DNA of 64,000 nucleotides from Micromussa lordhowensis (Eukaryota; Cnidaria; Anthozoa; Scleractinia; Lobophylliidae): NCBI GenBank assembly GCA_964020085.1, contig OZ026606.1, positions 21,667,573 to 21,731,572 of the forward strand, read 5' to 3'. Shown piece by piece: positions 43,448 to 56,096 of this stretch (position 1 is its first letter; each line of letters starts with the position of its first letter). The notes under the pieces were generated by a model. It saw only the letters and a program-made list of their open reading frames with translations, ran no database searches and was not told where the DNA came from. The position numbers and the translations under genes were made by a program.

Positions 43448-43793
43448 TGTAACTTGCACTACGAAGATTGCCAGAAATTAAAGAATTTAATACAGTAAGT
43501 GAACATGCCTACTCCTCCGTATGTTTGCAGTTCAACATACGGTATTTAATTTAAATTGACTTCTCTCATGTATTATCCTCGTCTCGTCACAATTTCTACG
43601 TGGATCACTAATTAAAGTTTAATTTAACGCCCGAGTTCTTGTAATACCTCTTCTCATCGTAACACTGTTTGTTTTGAATAATGGTCTCAGCTAAGCTAAC
43701 ATTCACGGTTTATTATTTCATGTTGGCCGAGAAACGAGTGAAGGACATTGAACGGGATTCAACGCCGGGGTAGCCAACCTTTTTTTGTCAATT

Positions 43794-44728
43794 TCAGTGA
43801 CCCTTTTTACTATACTTCATAGCTGCCTGCTTCTTCAGTTTCCAGTAATAATGTTTGCTGCCCACTGCCAGATCTCCAGGCTCTGCTTCAGCACCGTTTC
43901 CTTCCATCACATCCTCGGGGCTAGCTCGAGGAGACTTGCATTTGGAAGGCGACTCGTACTTAGTTTTGTCAGTTTTAAACCCAGGCCAAAAATCAGACCA
44001 TTGCTTCACATTTCCATGGCTTGTAACGCAGCTTTTTGATGACTCAGCTATCTGCTGTGCAGATAGAACTCTATTCCATAGATTAACCCCACTCAGGTAA
44101 ACTACCTGACTGTAGTAGCTAAGCACTGTTAAGGTTCCGCCTCCTGGCAATGAACCTTTGATTATTCCGCCTGGAGTGTCTGTACCACCTCTGCCAGTGA
44201 CATCTTTAGCCCCGTCCACGTATGCCACAGTCACCCCAGTTACACCGTTCCAAGTGACGCAAACATGATGCCAGTTGTAGTCATCGAGAAATTTCTTTGA
44301 AAAGACGAAGTATCTGTGTATATGCAAAAAAGTGGACAACGCAACGTTAGCTACACATGTTATTGGGTATGCCAATCACTTCTCACATTGATTATTTGTG
44401 TTTATGAAATAATCGAGTCACTACGCGCGCTCTCATTGGTCGATAGGTGTGTTTAGATGAGATTATGTAAAACATGGTTGTGACGTTTTAGGTTCCCGCG
44501 TATTTTTGAGAATTATGTTCTAAAAGCAATAGAGCACTTTTTCCTTGTTAACATAGCCTTATCTAAACACTCGGAAGGTTGGTAGAATTCAAACGTCTCG
44601 GGTTTGCATAACTGTCTCGGATTCTCCCAGCCTCCTCGTGTTTAGATGAGGCTATGTAAACACGGAAAAAGTGCTCCATAGCTTAAACTCAGGAGCATAT
44701 ACTCTTGTCCCGGGTTGTTCGAAAGGTA

Positions 44729-44761
<33 letters not shown>

Positions 44762-47700
44762 GCCGATAGCGTGGTTTGTTTTGTTAACACTTATCCACTG
44801 GGTAGCGATTTATCCGGTGGATAGCGTTATCCAGCCTTTGAACAACTGGGGCCTGGTGTATTAGACAAATGCATTCTACGTTTGGTGAACGTCATTAAGC
44901 ACTTAATGGCTGGCTCCAAGAGAAGCAGTGAGTTTTGTTTCCCCGAGATCCTCAATGTTCCCCGAGGCGAAGCATAACTTACTGTTTCCCGAGGGGGCAG
45001 TCATTAAGTGTTTTGTTATACTTCCCAACTCGGCAAAAATACGAGCGACAGTCGAAACCGAGCTGTCCTACTGAAGCGACACGATAATAGTCTTTTTCTT
45101 CGCAGCTAACAAAAAATGAAGGCAATACTAAAGTTGTTTGGCTTCTTCGAATTCTGGGTTTGATTTGACAAGGAACAGCATATTTTGTTGTAAATGACTA
45201 AACTATTTTCCTACCTGGCGACAGCGATCGAAGAGCGAGTTTCCCAACGCGGACGACCCATTTTTGGCGCCAAATTAAAAGCTTGAAGACACACATTGTT
45301 CAAATTTTCCCCTTTGTTAATCTGATGTTTTTTTCAATTATATAAGTCCTTTTTCTTGAATAGTAAATGTCTTCTCTGGTAAGAATCGTTGCCCGACTTC
45401 AATGGATACACAAATTTGCCGCGGTTTCAAGGTGCACGACTTTGCCGGGAATTGAACGCTGTCATTTCATATTTAGCCTGAGCAAGTTTTTAGCCCGATA
45501 GACGTACTGAAAAGATCTACACACTTGAGACATTCGATTCATATTTTACAAGGCGTCGACCTCGGCGTCGTGGTCATCATAATATAATTTTTAATATTTA
45601 TATTTCGAATTTTATACACTGTGTTCTTCATTCATTTTCGAGAGAGTTTTGAGAAACAAACTAAATGGCTTTAGAGTATCGCGAGATTAGGAGGTAAATT
45701 CATTTTTTAATCGAAGTTAGCAGCTGGAACAAACTCATGGTAAATGAACAAATATTCCGCTTAAGTAAGAGAAAGAAAGTATCGTGAGGAAGTTTACAAC
45801 AACAAGAGAAATATTTGTAAAAAATAACAGGCTTGTAAACAAAGTAAAGTCGATTCCAACGTGTATCAGAGGTCAAAAACATCTTTCGATTGGATTTCAA
45901 TTGGTTTGTTTTTGTGAACTCAAAAAGATCACATCCTTTCTTGGCTCTAGCTTAACGTAGAGGTTAAGCGACATACCTGTCTGGGTTTGTGAAGCTTAAC
46001 CCGCCAGCCGGAGGAACACTCGCTTCAGCTCCATCCCAATGAGTGAACGATAAGCTGAATCCTTTTTTTGAGCTTTCTTCATAATAATGGACCAGCACAT
46101 TGCGCCTAAATCCAGTGACACTGGTCTGCGGTATTTTTGTCCACACACACAAGGTCATGTGATTGAGATACGGCATTTGTTGCACTTCTACTCCGCCCAT
46201 TGAGGTTAAGCGAAACAGAGGTGCAACTGCTTCTGTATAGACCGTCTTTGCGTCAAATGTAGCTGCAAAATATGAGTAATTTATATTTTCTTAGCCATGT
46301 TAGTCAGTGTGTACAGCAAGAACGTGTCATTTAAAAAGAGGATCACACTCCAACTTTAAACAAGACAAGTTCAATTATATATCCAGTGAAGGAGAAGACT
46401 GCGCTTTTTAAAATCATCCGGATTCTAAAATTAATTTCTCAACTGAGGCTGCATTTTCTGTTGTTGTCCATCTTTTTAGGATTAAGCAAAACAAAAGTTC
46501 ACTTCAACGGGTTCAAAACGGAACGTCTATGAGTGGCGATTTGAAGATTTTGAGACATTTTGTTGTTTAGTTTTTTGAGTTTCGATTGATCAGGCTACAA
46601 ACGACTGATTCAAACATTTGACTTGAGATAAATACCTAAAGGAAAACAAAAGCTCTTGCAATGACTTTTTGCGTAGAGGCAAATTAAATCCTCGTAGTTT
46701 TTACCTAAGCAATCCTTGCCTTCCACAGGTTCGGTGTCTTTCGGGCATTTTTCTAAGCAAGTGTTGGTCAGTGGATCCTTTGCAACCCTGCAAGCCAAGC
46801 AATCTGAGGGCTGTAAATCCTCTGCGCCGGGAGTTTTACAACCTGAAGAAAAAATAAGTCAACTGGAAACTGAGTTTAATAGCTTGTTGCATTGGGCTTG
46901 AAAAGGCAAGGACCACTCCTGTTTAAACTTTTGTAAAAATCCGAAAAATAGTTTCCTTTTGTCAGTAATAGGGAATTACGTGAACTACCTCTCAGAGGAA
47001 TTATGGAATACTGTAAAAGTGGAAAGAATGTTTCGAGATTACTAAATAAATAAATAGATTATAATATTTATAGAAAAAGTCACATCAGCCCTAGCTGGTT
47101 TTCATGTGTGTCCTTTATCCTGATCGAATTGAAATTTGGAAATGTTGGGGGTTTTTTTCAGGGGGGAGAAAAATCGGAGAACTCGGGGAAATTTAGTATA
47201 AGAATCTCTAGAACTGAAATCCAACATAACATAAGGACATCAATTTGCATAATACGTCCTGTCAATACATGGTCACCATAGAAACGTCAAGTCGAGAGAT
47301 CAAACAATTGACACACTAAGATCTTCCTTGACAATGCAATGTTTAGGAAAATTCACAAAGTTGAACTACTAAAGCTTAATCGATGCTTTTTAAATGAGAA
47401 ATGGGAAAATCGGGGCTGGCAATTCTTTAATATTAAAGCAAAATAGGGTCAAGAATGTTCGTATGAATGCAACGTAAAGAAGAATCGATAATATTAAATT
47501 TTGAAATTTCAACATTTCTTACTAACCTGCAAAAGGATCACAATATTGATGACACTTTTGAACGCACAAATTTGTTGGAAGATCCTTGTACGTATCGCCT
47601 TTGCAGTCAGCATCCGTTGTGTCACGTGGTACAATATGCGCGTCCCAGATTTTAACACCTTCTTTCGTGTTTCCAAAGGCGTAAAAACGCACGTTCAAGG

Positions 47701-50700
47701 GGTTGTCTGTGTCAAGATGCATGAGGTATATATCTCCGCCGTCTGAAGTACCCAGGGTCTTTCCATATTCAATTAGCGTACTGTCGGGTTTTTCGTATAA
47801 GCAGACAAAGTACGACTGGTACAGCAAGGTATCTCCTATGGCTAAGGCTCCAGTGTCCGTTGTTGTTGTAACCTCAGTTTCGCCCTGCGGTAAAGGTACA
47901 GCAAGGAAAATTCATAGGAGTGTAAGTGACACAGCGTTAAAATATAAGAACGAAAACCATTAAAATATTCTCACACTTTTTTCAAGTTGTATGGCATATT
48001 ATGCAATTGGAAATCCTTATGTGATATGAAGCCAGATTGCCACCATCATTTAGATGCTAACTGGACTTCAAACGCGATGTTTGACGAGTTAGCTGAGATG
48101 TCTCTGATGAGTCCCTTGGCAGGGACGAAACATACGTATGTAAGGCTAGCCATTGTAAAATTCTCACACATTAAAATATTTCTTTAATTGTTGCAATGAT
48201 TATTAATTATTAATTATTGCAAATATTTCCTCTTCTTACTCTCTGGCTCTACTAAAGAAATTTTTATTAACCTTGTAAATTGCCACCTTGTTGACTCCCA
48301 TCTGCACATAGTACCATGTAGTACGTTTACTAGGCACGGTTGCGAAAATAACGAACATATCACCAGCGGATGAAGCAGTGAAATGTAGGCAACGACCACC
48401 TGTTGTTGTTGGATCAAGTCGCAAGGCATTGGACCACTTTACGTTGCATGGTTTGGGAGCAGCCGGAGGAGTGCGTTTCAGCGGTGCGAGTGAATCTGAA
48501 TGCATACGATTAACACGTGCCATTGGAAATCCAACCATTTCCTCTCTCAACGCGGGATAAATCTTTTTGGACTCATTGAAATCCTCGTCACTAAGCTCCA
48601 AGCTTCCATCTTTAGAGTTATAGCTTAAAACAAGTCCAAATATCGATAGCTTTTGCTTCTTGAGTTGCGCAGTTTTGCCGTTACGGTATCCACTGTACAT
48701 GTGGAACTTGCCGTCCTCGTCAGCGGTGTACCATCGACCTCGTTTGAAGCGAACTTCTCGGGTCATGTTTCGCTGGATTTTCACCGCGCCATCCATCCCA
48801 CGAATCAGGTCGTTCTCCATGTCAAATGTAACTCGAATGGTCGTGTTTGCCTGCAGAACTTCTTTCCAGGTTGGAACGGCAGTGTTGGCAAGAAAATCAT
48901 CGCTAACCTCAGAAGAAAGGTCTTGGGATGTACACTCGGGAATCTGCATATCTGAGATGGATATTGGACCCTAAACGAAAACAAACATATGTACTGTAAA
49001 TATAATATCACGACTGTGATGCTTCTGTTCTGACATTGTTTACAACTTGTTTACAGGCAACTTTTATCACTGAACATTGTCTGAGACTACGCCCTAGGTT
49101 ACAATATTCTTACGGTGTTAGATCATTTCAGTTTTTGTCTTACAACATAGCCGTATGCAAGTTGCAGATTTGATTTACCTCGAAAAAAAATTAGTTTTGG
49201 AGATTTATCGCGAACATATTGCGTATGGCAAAAAAGTATTGTTGCTGAAAGTGGTGAAAGCGCTTAGCTACACCTAGCTAGTTCACAAGCATCCCACTTA
49301 AACTGAAAGAAACAAATATATGAACTGAACATAATAGGCTTAAAAATCCCAACTGGCGGAAGGCAGACCATTCGGCTATTTTCAAGCGTGACCAAAGAGT
49401 TGAACCAAGCTAAGTAGTCAGAGCGGGTCTGGAACTAGTGATCACGCAGCCACGATACCTTTAGTTCTACGGTCTAGATCGGTTCCAGCTCACCTCATCC
49501 ATGTAAATTTCGATAGCCCTCTTTAGACTAGCGCGTCTTTTCCTGAGAACAACGTCCAAAGCCTGTCGATCCTGATACGGGCAATAGAACTTCTTTAGGT
49601 TTCCATCTGCATCTGCTACGGTGTAGTACCGGCTAATGGTCTCCCCTGTAGTATCTTCCACAATATCCTTGGTGTGTCCTTCGCATCCCCAGTCAACCGA
49701 CTCTCCAGGAAACAAATCGTTTGCACGGAAGTTAACCAGATCTGTTATGGTTCCCAACAAGAAACGGAAGGCCTTCGGGTAAGCTGGAATACTCTGCAGC
49801 CATTCCTTGAAATCTCCTTTGAACGTTGGAGAGTACACGTCAGCAAGAATGGTAGCGATTTCTTGGCTTCCACCTTGTGCCATAACAGATGTGGAGGTAA
49901 ACTTGTTTTCCGCTTTACTTGACGAACCTCCCTGAGTGCTTGACTTCGCACCGGCGCTTGCAAACAAACCTCTGTATTCCGCCTCCATTGTTTCTGCGAA
50001 CGCAGATTTTGATGCCACCGAAGACGCTACCATGGTCTTTATAATCTCCAGTTGTCCACCAAATTTAGCTGATTTGATATAGTGTGTGCCCCAACGCTGG
50101 ATAAAGTTTTCTGTTGGGTTGAGAGGATTGGTTATATATTTATTAAAAAATTGCTCTAGTATTGACAACGAAACATAAACGGACTGAAATCAAGAATTGT
50201 GTCCAGCCTGTGGACCATGTTGCCTCAGAATCAGAAACTAGAAATTGTCATGAGAAATACAAACATCGACTGCTGTTTTGAAAATTTTCACTCACATAAA
50301 ATCAGTAAACATTTGGGCAAATTTGGGCTTTACTCAAATGCTTCCCTAGCTTGCGAGAGCATCCGTTTTTTCGGCTCTTGGTGTCAGACTACAAATAAGC
50401 GACAGCAGGAAAGTACGTCTGCACTCGCAGACTACCGTTTCATAACAAAACTGAAACGGGAAACAACTAAAATGATCGTCTTCCACGATGTGATAACCAT
50501 CGATGCTGTGGTTTTTTTTTTCTGCCTTTTTAACTATTAAATATGAAAGTGACAAATGTATGATGAATTGCGTAGTTCATTAGGTCTTGCAGGCCATAAC
50601 TGGATCTTGGAATAAAATCAAAACAAAAAAAATTAACAATAATAATAGTAATAACTTGTCTTACTTACGATATTTGATTTGAGCACCAGGATGGAAATAA

Positions 50701-50819
50701 GAAAATGGGAGATCCATATATTCCCTCAGGAAATTCAAACTCAAGTCACTCGGCTTAACTTCGTCCATAAATATCTCATACCTTGAACAGAAACAAAAGA
50801 TATTGAGGATATTACATGA

Positions 50820-50851
<32 letters not shown>

Positions 50852-51043
50852 TTCAACTCGATATCTCACGAGTGAGCGCAGCGAACGAGTGAGATATCGA
50901 GTCGAACACGAGAGGATAAAATTCACATCCACAAGCGGGCATGTAATATTCTGTTTATTATATAAACACGGGATTTATTATCTACCCATAACGAGGGTGA
51001 TCTCTTCACGTGTGAAGATAACATATTATCTTCACGTGTGAAG

Positions 51044-51103
<60 letters not shown>

Positions 51104-51339
51104 TGTTTAATCAATAGTGATCGATCTATATGAACTCGTGCTTATCTATTGTTATTTCATGAATCACACATTTTCTTTTGTTATTCAACATCCTTTATTT
51201 AACTTACATACTTCATGAATATTAAACTAACTGAAAGTCCGGGGAGGGCTTGATAATGTAGCAGGGAAGAGCGGGGCTAATGAATTGAATTGCATTGTAA
51301 ATGAGGGATTTAGTCGTCGTTGTAAATGAGGGATTTAAT

Positions 51340-51381
<42 letters not shown>

Positions 51382-51816
51382 TCGGGATGTATATGGATTA
51401 ATACCTCCGTTCTCGGTATTTATCTCTTACTCAGTCTTGTCACTGCTATGACTGGGTTATCTCAAGTGATTAAAATTTTGCAAACGATAAATGCGAACAA
51501 GCAGTAGCGAATCTGATTCGCCTTGACGTAGGTAGTAGCATGCGGAATTCAAACGAGTAAGCAAAACATAATGAGAAAATAAATCGGGTTGATCAATCAA
51601 TCAATCAATCAATCGAATCTTTCAAGCTATTCATCGAGTTTTAAACTATAATGATGTGTATTTATTTACAAGTGGTATCACCGTAAAGGACCAGTACAAA
51701 AAATGTATTTTAGCTAAGTTATAAACTAGACATCGTGTTTGAACCGCTTCTTGAAAGTCACTCTCTTGCATGGCCTTTGCATGCATGGAAAACCAGTATA
51801 TGAAAATGTCATTGCC

Positions 51817-51869
<53 letters not shown>

Positions 51870-54800
51870 GTTCTTGTTCTTGTTCTTGTTCTTGTTCTTT
51901 TTCTTGTTCTTGTTCTTGTTCTTGTTCTTGTTATTGTTATTATTAGGTCGTTGTCGTTGTCGCTGTCGTCGTCGTCGTTATCGTTATTAGAGAGCTTAAG
52001 AAAACCATGACGATGACAGCAACAGTAACGGCACCAAACAAAAAATTTAATGAGCAACACAATAGCTGTTATAGATGGATGCCGAGCGTGGTTTTCTCGG
52101 CATGTTGTCGAGAAATCACGTACGACATCCATTTACGCTACGGCGAAATTCTTGAAAGGAATGAAACTTATTACAAGCGCAGAATTTTTCTGGAATCTTT
52201 ACACTCGGCAAACATTGACAAGAACTCTGTGAACGAAAGAATGGAGTTCCCAAGGGCATATGTGCCGCTGTTAAGATCTCTTGGGAACCAAAATATAAAG
52301 CAGTGATTTTGAATTTGGATTTATTGTCCCCCGAATAAGAACCAGAGATACGGTTCGAAAATTTGGGAAATTGTTTTAAGTTTAGATCAGTTTTAAGCCC
52401 TTTTTTAGCAATTTTATTACATTATGAACACTGATCGCCAAAAGAGCAACATTAAAATTATTGTTTTAACTCACCTATCAATATCTACATCTAAAACTGC
52501 CATGTATTGTTGGGTGCTGGCCTGCATTGAGCCACCCCAGGCTTTTTTTACCCCTGCACTGAAACCAAACACGGAGCCAGACACACCAGCCTCGCGTTGA
52601 AGATATTGCTGATATTGCGTCCTGCTTTCAAAGGTCATCATAAAAGCTGCTGTGTCATAAATACCGTGCACATTCATTGTGTCTGGAACATCTAAGTTGT
52701 CGTAACTGAAGCAAATATAGAGAACAGCTTTAAAAATAAACCTTATACTTTATTTTGTACATCGTTCGAGGCAATATTCAAACTCTCCCTTTCTAAAATT
52801 GACCACAGTGCAACTTATACAGAAGAGAACTACTTGTCAAATAATTTGATTAGTTTTATGCTTTTTTATCTTAACAATACTAAAGAGGATATTTTGATGT
52901 TTTGGATTATGCTTAATTTAGAGGAGATCTTGTTTCATTTTAGATCTGATCTGATTTCTCGTGTTGACGTCAGATATGCGACTTCCTGCAGTTAATATTT
53001 CTAAGGTGGGATGCAAGCAGCCAACATTCAGAATCGTTTAAGTTTTCTATTGACAAGAAGGTTATAGAAAGTTGGAATGCCTGAGAATTCTTACCTCGCC
53101 TTATTGGCGCAGTTTCTCTGCACAATGCTCATCTTTCGGGATTCGGGACTGTACGTTCCACTTCCATCAAACCCGACACCCAGGAACGCAGCGCCATCGA
53201 TCATATTCTAAAAAGAAGACAGGTTTCATACGAAACGGAAAAAATAAGGACACGTTAGATTCGACGTTGGAAGTACTTGTATTGGAAATTTTGTGCTCAT
53301 TGGCGTAACTGAGTTGAAAAGAAAAATGTCTGGAACATTATATTAGGGATTACATTAGGGAGGCGTGGTGGCCTCATGGTTAGTGCGCTCGACTCCGGAG
53401 CGAGCGCTCCGGGTTCGAGCCCTGGCCTGGGACATTGCGTTGTGTTCTTAGGCAAGACACTTTACTCTCACGGTGCCTCTCTCCACCCAGGTGTAACGCT
53501 GGGGGTAACCCTGCGATGGACTGGCATCCCATCCAGGGGGGAGTAGAAATATTCCTAGTCGCTTCATGCCACGGAAACCGGGATAAGCTCCGGCCTGGTG
53601 GGCCACTTGGCTCGTATGCAGACTTTACCTTTTACCTTTTACATTATACCATGCAATATTGCAGGTCTCACAAATCATTTGAAGTTTTCCTTTTCCCTCT
53701 CGTGAGTTTGCTGACACCAAACCAATCAGAAAGCAAACTAACCCTTTTCTGAGCTGATAATCACCCGGCAGAATAGAAAATTAACAAAATTCTTCTTGTT
53801 CTCGCTCGTGCAATAGCGAAGCGCGCGAGGCCTAAAAATAGAATGCAAATGATAATAGGCTCATACAACAACAACGTATTCTGAGAGAACTAGAGGGGAT
53901 TTAGGCGAAGTTTTCGTTTCAAAAATGTGTTTTAGGAACACCGGTTGTTTTAGAAAGTGTTTTAGGAAGATCGTCCGCCATCCCGGTTTGTTTGTCTGAG
54001 TCTTGTCTGAGTCATGACGTCACTCGCGCGCTTTGCTATTAGGAGAAAATTTTCAAATATCACTTGTACAGTGTCAATCCTTAATTGCTCTCGCATTCGC
54101 ATGATTACCTACACTAACTTGAGCTGCGTTGACTTTATAGTGCGAGGTGCAGCCGTTAATATGAACTGGCATTGAAGATGTCTTAAATTAGAATTTGATT
54201 TGTGTGTGAGATTTTGAATTCTGAATTCAAGGCAACTCGCTCTGTTATGGCCTTGAGTTTGATGTTAAGACGGGGGTATATGTGAAGGCTGTTTTGACGT
54301 CGCTTACACGGCCTTTCTGCGAATATCTCGGTCACGTTTCAAGCGACACTAAATCTCTATGCTCATTTCATTAACCAGTCCTCCACCAAACTGGGGCTCT
54401 CTTTTGCGGGGGTCAACTGTCTGGTAGTGTTTCCAACCCATCTTAATCCTAACAATTTCCGTTTAATATTACTTCAAATTTCACTCCTATTCATGTTAAC
54501 CCCCGCCTTAAGACAGTCATTAAAGAATCGTACTGAAATGACTACATCACAGTCTTTAAATAACGAAAACATTTGTATGGTTGCTATGGCATCTCGACTT
54601 ACCCAACAAATTGTGGAGTTTAGTTTTGCATTATAACATGGATCGCCTATCTTGTAGTCCTTCCCCCAGCATCCATTCATAAGGACCTGCCCCATTCCCG
54701 CCGGGTAAATAAATGGAGTATCACCTCTCTCTTCTGGAGATTTTGAACCTCCCTCAACAGAAGCATCCAGATGATAAGCTGAAGGAACAAACATGTTGTC

Positions 54801-56096
54801 ATTTATCCAGGCTTTATCGGGATTTATGTCCAGCTTCACCTGAAATAGTTCAAGACCTCGCCTTAGCATAAATTCAGGCAGTCAACTTTATTTCATTTTA
54901 TTTTAGTTTATATGGGAAGGGAGGGCGGGGTAGAGCATAAATTGTTAAGAATCCGTAACTGGTGTGAGGGTGAACGGTTAGCCATTTACACAACGCGGTC
55001 ACGGAGATGAACTTGAGCCTACCGAGAACAAATCCTGACACCGGTAGGGTGGTAATTTTAACCAGGGATCTCTAATTTTCAAATGCAGCGCCCTTAACCA
55101 CACGATCATCCATGCACGCCTTCCCTGTCAAATAACCGTTAATTTTTTGTTACTTTTGTTGAATGAACTCAAGAGACAATATGCTGGCATCAAACACATA
55201 CCTCTTTTTTCAAGAATTCAGCAGCTTTGTTCTGTGCGTGTTCAATGTTTTCAAATTGCTTATCGACCAACTTTCCCACAACTTCGATTCCTTTGTCTAT
55301 GACTGCTTCTTGAACTTTCGGATTTTTCAACACTGCCAACGCCGCCGCTGGAAGTGCTCTTTTGTCTCCTTGCGCAGAGGACTGGGCTTGAGGAATGAAG
55401 TCTTTTTCAGTTTGGGAGGTCATGTCTGTTGGTCAGAGAACGAGAAGGGCTCCACAGTTCTGTTACTCAGGCATAATTGTAACCACTTATTTGTAACCAC
55501 TATCTACTATCTAGACATCAAAGAATAAAACCATTTTGATGAACCTTGATTTATTTCAACGGACAACAAGAAAACTTTGGTAAAAATCTCGACACAAACA
55601 CTCAAAGACTGAAATAAATGAATTTTTAATTCGAATTTTTAAGAGGAGAAAGAAAAAAAATCATCGATTAGTATAGTCTGCCATCCAGGCACATTCAAAC
55701 TTGTAAACTCACATAATTTAGGCTTGTAAACTCACCCGATTCTTTTCTATTCACTGGTGAAAGGAAATTTCTTCGTTCTGCTCTCCTGTCATGTTGGTTT
55801 TCTGAATCTCCTGATCGCCTTGGATCGGAAGGCTTGTGTATATCATAACCCCTTGTAAGGTCTCCTTCAAAGGAGAACAAGTCTGCCAAAAAAGTAATTA
55901 CCACTCCCTCAAATTTAAATTTAAAAATTGTTATTTATTCGTAGAGAAAAGCAGCCATACAAATTTCGTTTAGTCTCATCTTCAAATCTAATTCAGGCAA
56001 GTAAATAATGGTTATAGTTATCATTTCAATGATATCTTGGAATAATTACTTACACACTGCAAATATCACTGTCGTCCACGAGAATAGACTCCCCAT
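43794..56096 (-). CDS. Secreted MACPF-domain protein with Cys-rich and LamG-like modules
   Basis: Thirteen coding exons on the minus strand: 56054-56096, 55736-55882, 55202-55425, 54603-54839, 53095-53207, 52475-52705, 50669-50781, 49494-50110, 48272-48970, 47527-47884, 46705-46842, 45977-46262 and 43794-44313. All have GT-AG sites and matching phases, total about 1,241 codons. The N-terminus (MGSLFSWTTVIFAV) looks like a signal peptide. Residues about 60-140 form an amphipathic helical part. A MACPF/perforin-like domain spans about 220-570, with the signature RWGTHYIKSAKFGG near 375. A unique region, a Cys-rich furin/EGF-like stretch (about 905-973) and a C-terminal LamG/pentraxin-like domain with WHHVCVTW (about 985-1170) follow, then a basic tail. 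MACPF proteins insert in membranes in immunity, venom or development, and some occur in coral skeleton matrix; which applies is not decidable here. No lesions seen. Introns hold MITEs, a SINE and microsatellites. Confidence 0.88.
44529..44681. mobile_element. MITE in the last MACPF intron
   Basis: ATAGAGCACTTTTTCC...TAGCCTTATCTAAACAC pairs with GTGTTTAGATGAGGCTATGT...AAAAGTGCTCCATA. A further single GTGTTTAGATGAGATTATGT lies at 44449. Confidence 0.75.
44709..44851. mobile_element. MITE with GGTTGTTC ends
   Basis: Ends CCCGGGTTGTTCGAAAGG and CCTTTGAACAACTGGGGC; inner blocks GATAACGCTATCCACCGGAT and complement pair. Same end type as 13805-14041. Confidence 0.8.
44882..45976. other. Remainder of the last MACPF intron
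   Basis: Partly palindromic sequence at 44890-45020 (CATTAAGCACTTAATG, CCCCGAG motifs), then no recognised feature. Confidence 0.4.
47088..47200 (+). repeat. SINE body fragment in MACPF intron
   Basis: TCCTGATCGAATTGAAATTTGG ... GGAGAACTCGGGGAAA matches the body of the SINE at 35500-35735, without a tRNA-like head. Confidence 0.55.
50812..50947. mobile_element. Palindromic MITE next to a MACPF exon
   Basis: ACATGACCGCGCGTGGATAT... pairs with ...CACATCCACAAGCGGGCATGT; inner arms CGATATCTCACGAGTGAGCG flank the centre. It lies 31 bp upstream of the exon at 50669-50781, inside the intron. Further AAGATAACATATTATCTTC-type hairpins follow at 50990-51060. Confidence 0.75.
51345..51405. repeat. Perfect short palindrome
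   Basis: GGTATTAATCCATATACATC and its complement around GGGCCTACGGCCC; ATGAGGGATTTA is directly repeated just upstream. Confidence 0.85.
51819..51987. repeat. Compound microsatellite
   Basis: (TTA)n of about 16 units, then (TTCTTG)n, then GTCGTT/TCGTCG repeats, in a MACPF intron. Open frames here are repeat artefacts. Confidence 0.95.
53345..53645 (+). mobile_element. tRNA-headed SINE in MACPF intron
   Basis: Head GGTTAGTGCGCTCGACTCCG with B box GGGTTCGAGCCC, then a body with GGCAAGACACTTTACTCTCA and GCGATGGACTGGCATCCCAT, blocks shared by widespread metazoan SINEs, ending in a TTTACC repeat tail. Confidence 0.85.
54265..54511. mobile_element. MITE with TTAAGGCGGGGGTAAC-type ends, copy 2
   Basis: TTAAGACGGGGGTATATGTG at the left, GTTAACCCCCGCCTTA at the right; an internally deleted relative of 29454-29869, lying in a MACPF intron 92 bp from the exon at 54603. 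Confidence 0.8.

Noticed and set aside
51739..52132. Leu-rich and RT-repeat frames over the TTA/TTCTTG microsatellite
   Set aside because: Translation of simple repeats on both strands; no independent support.
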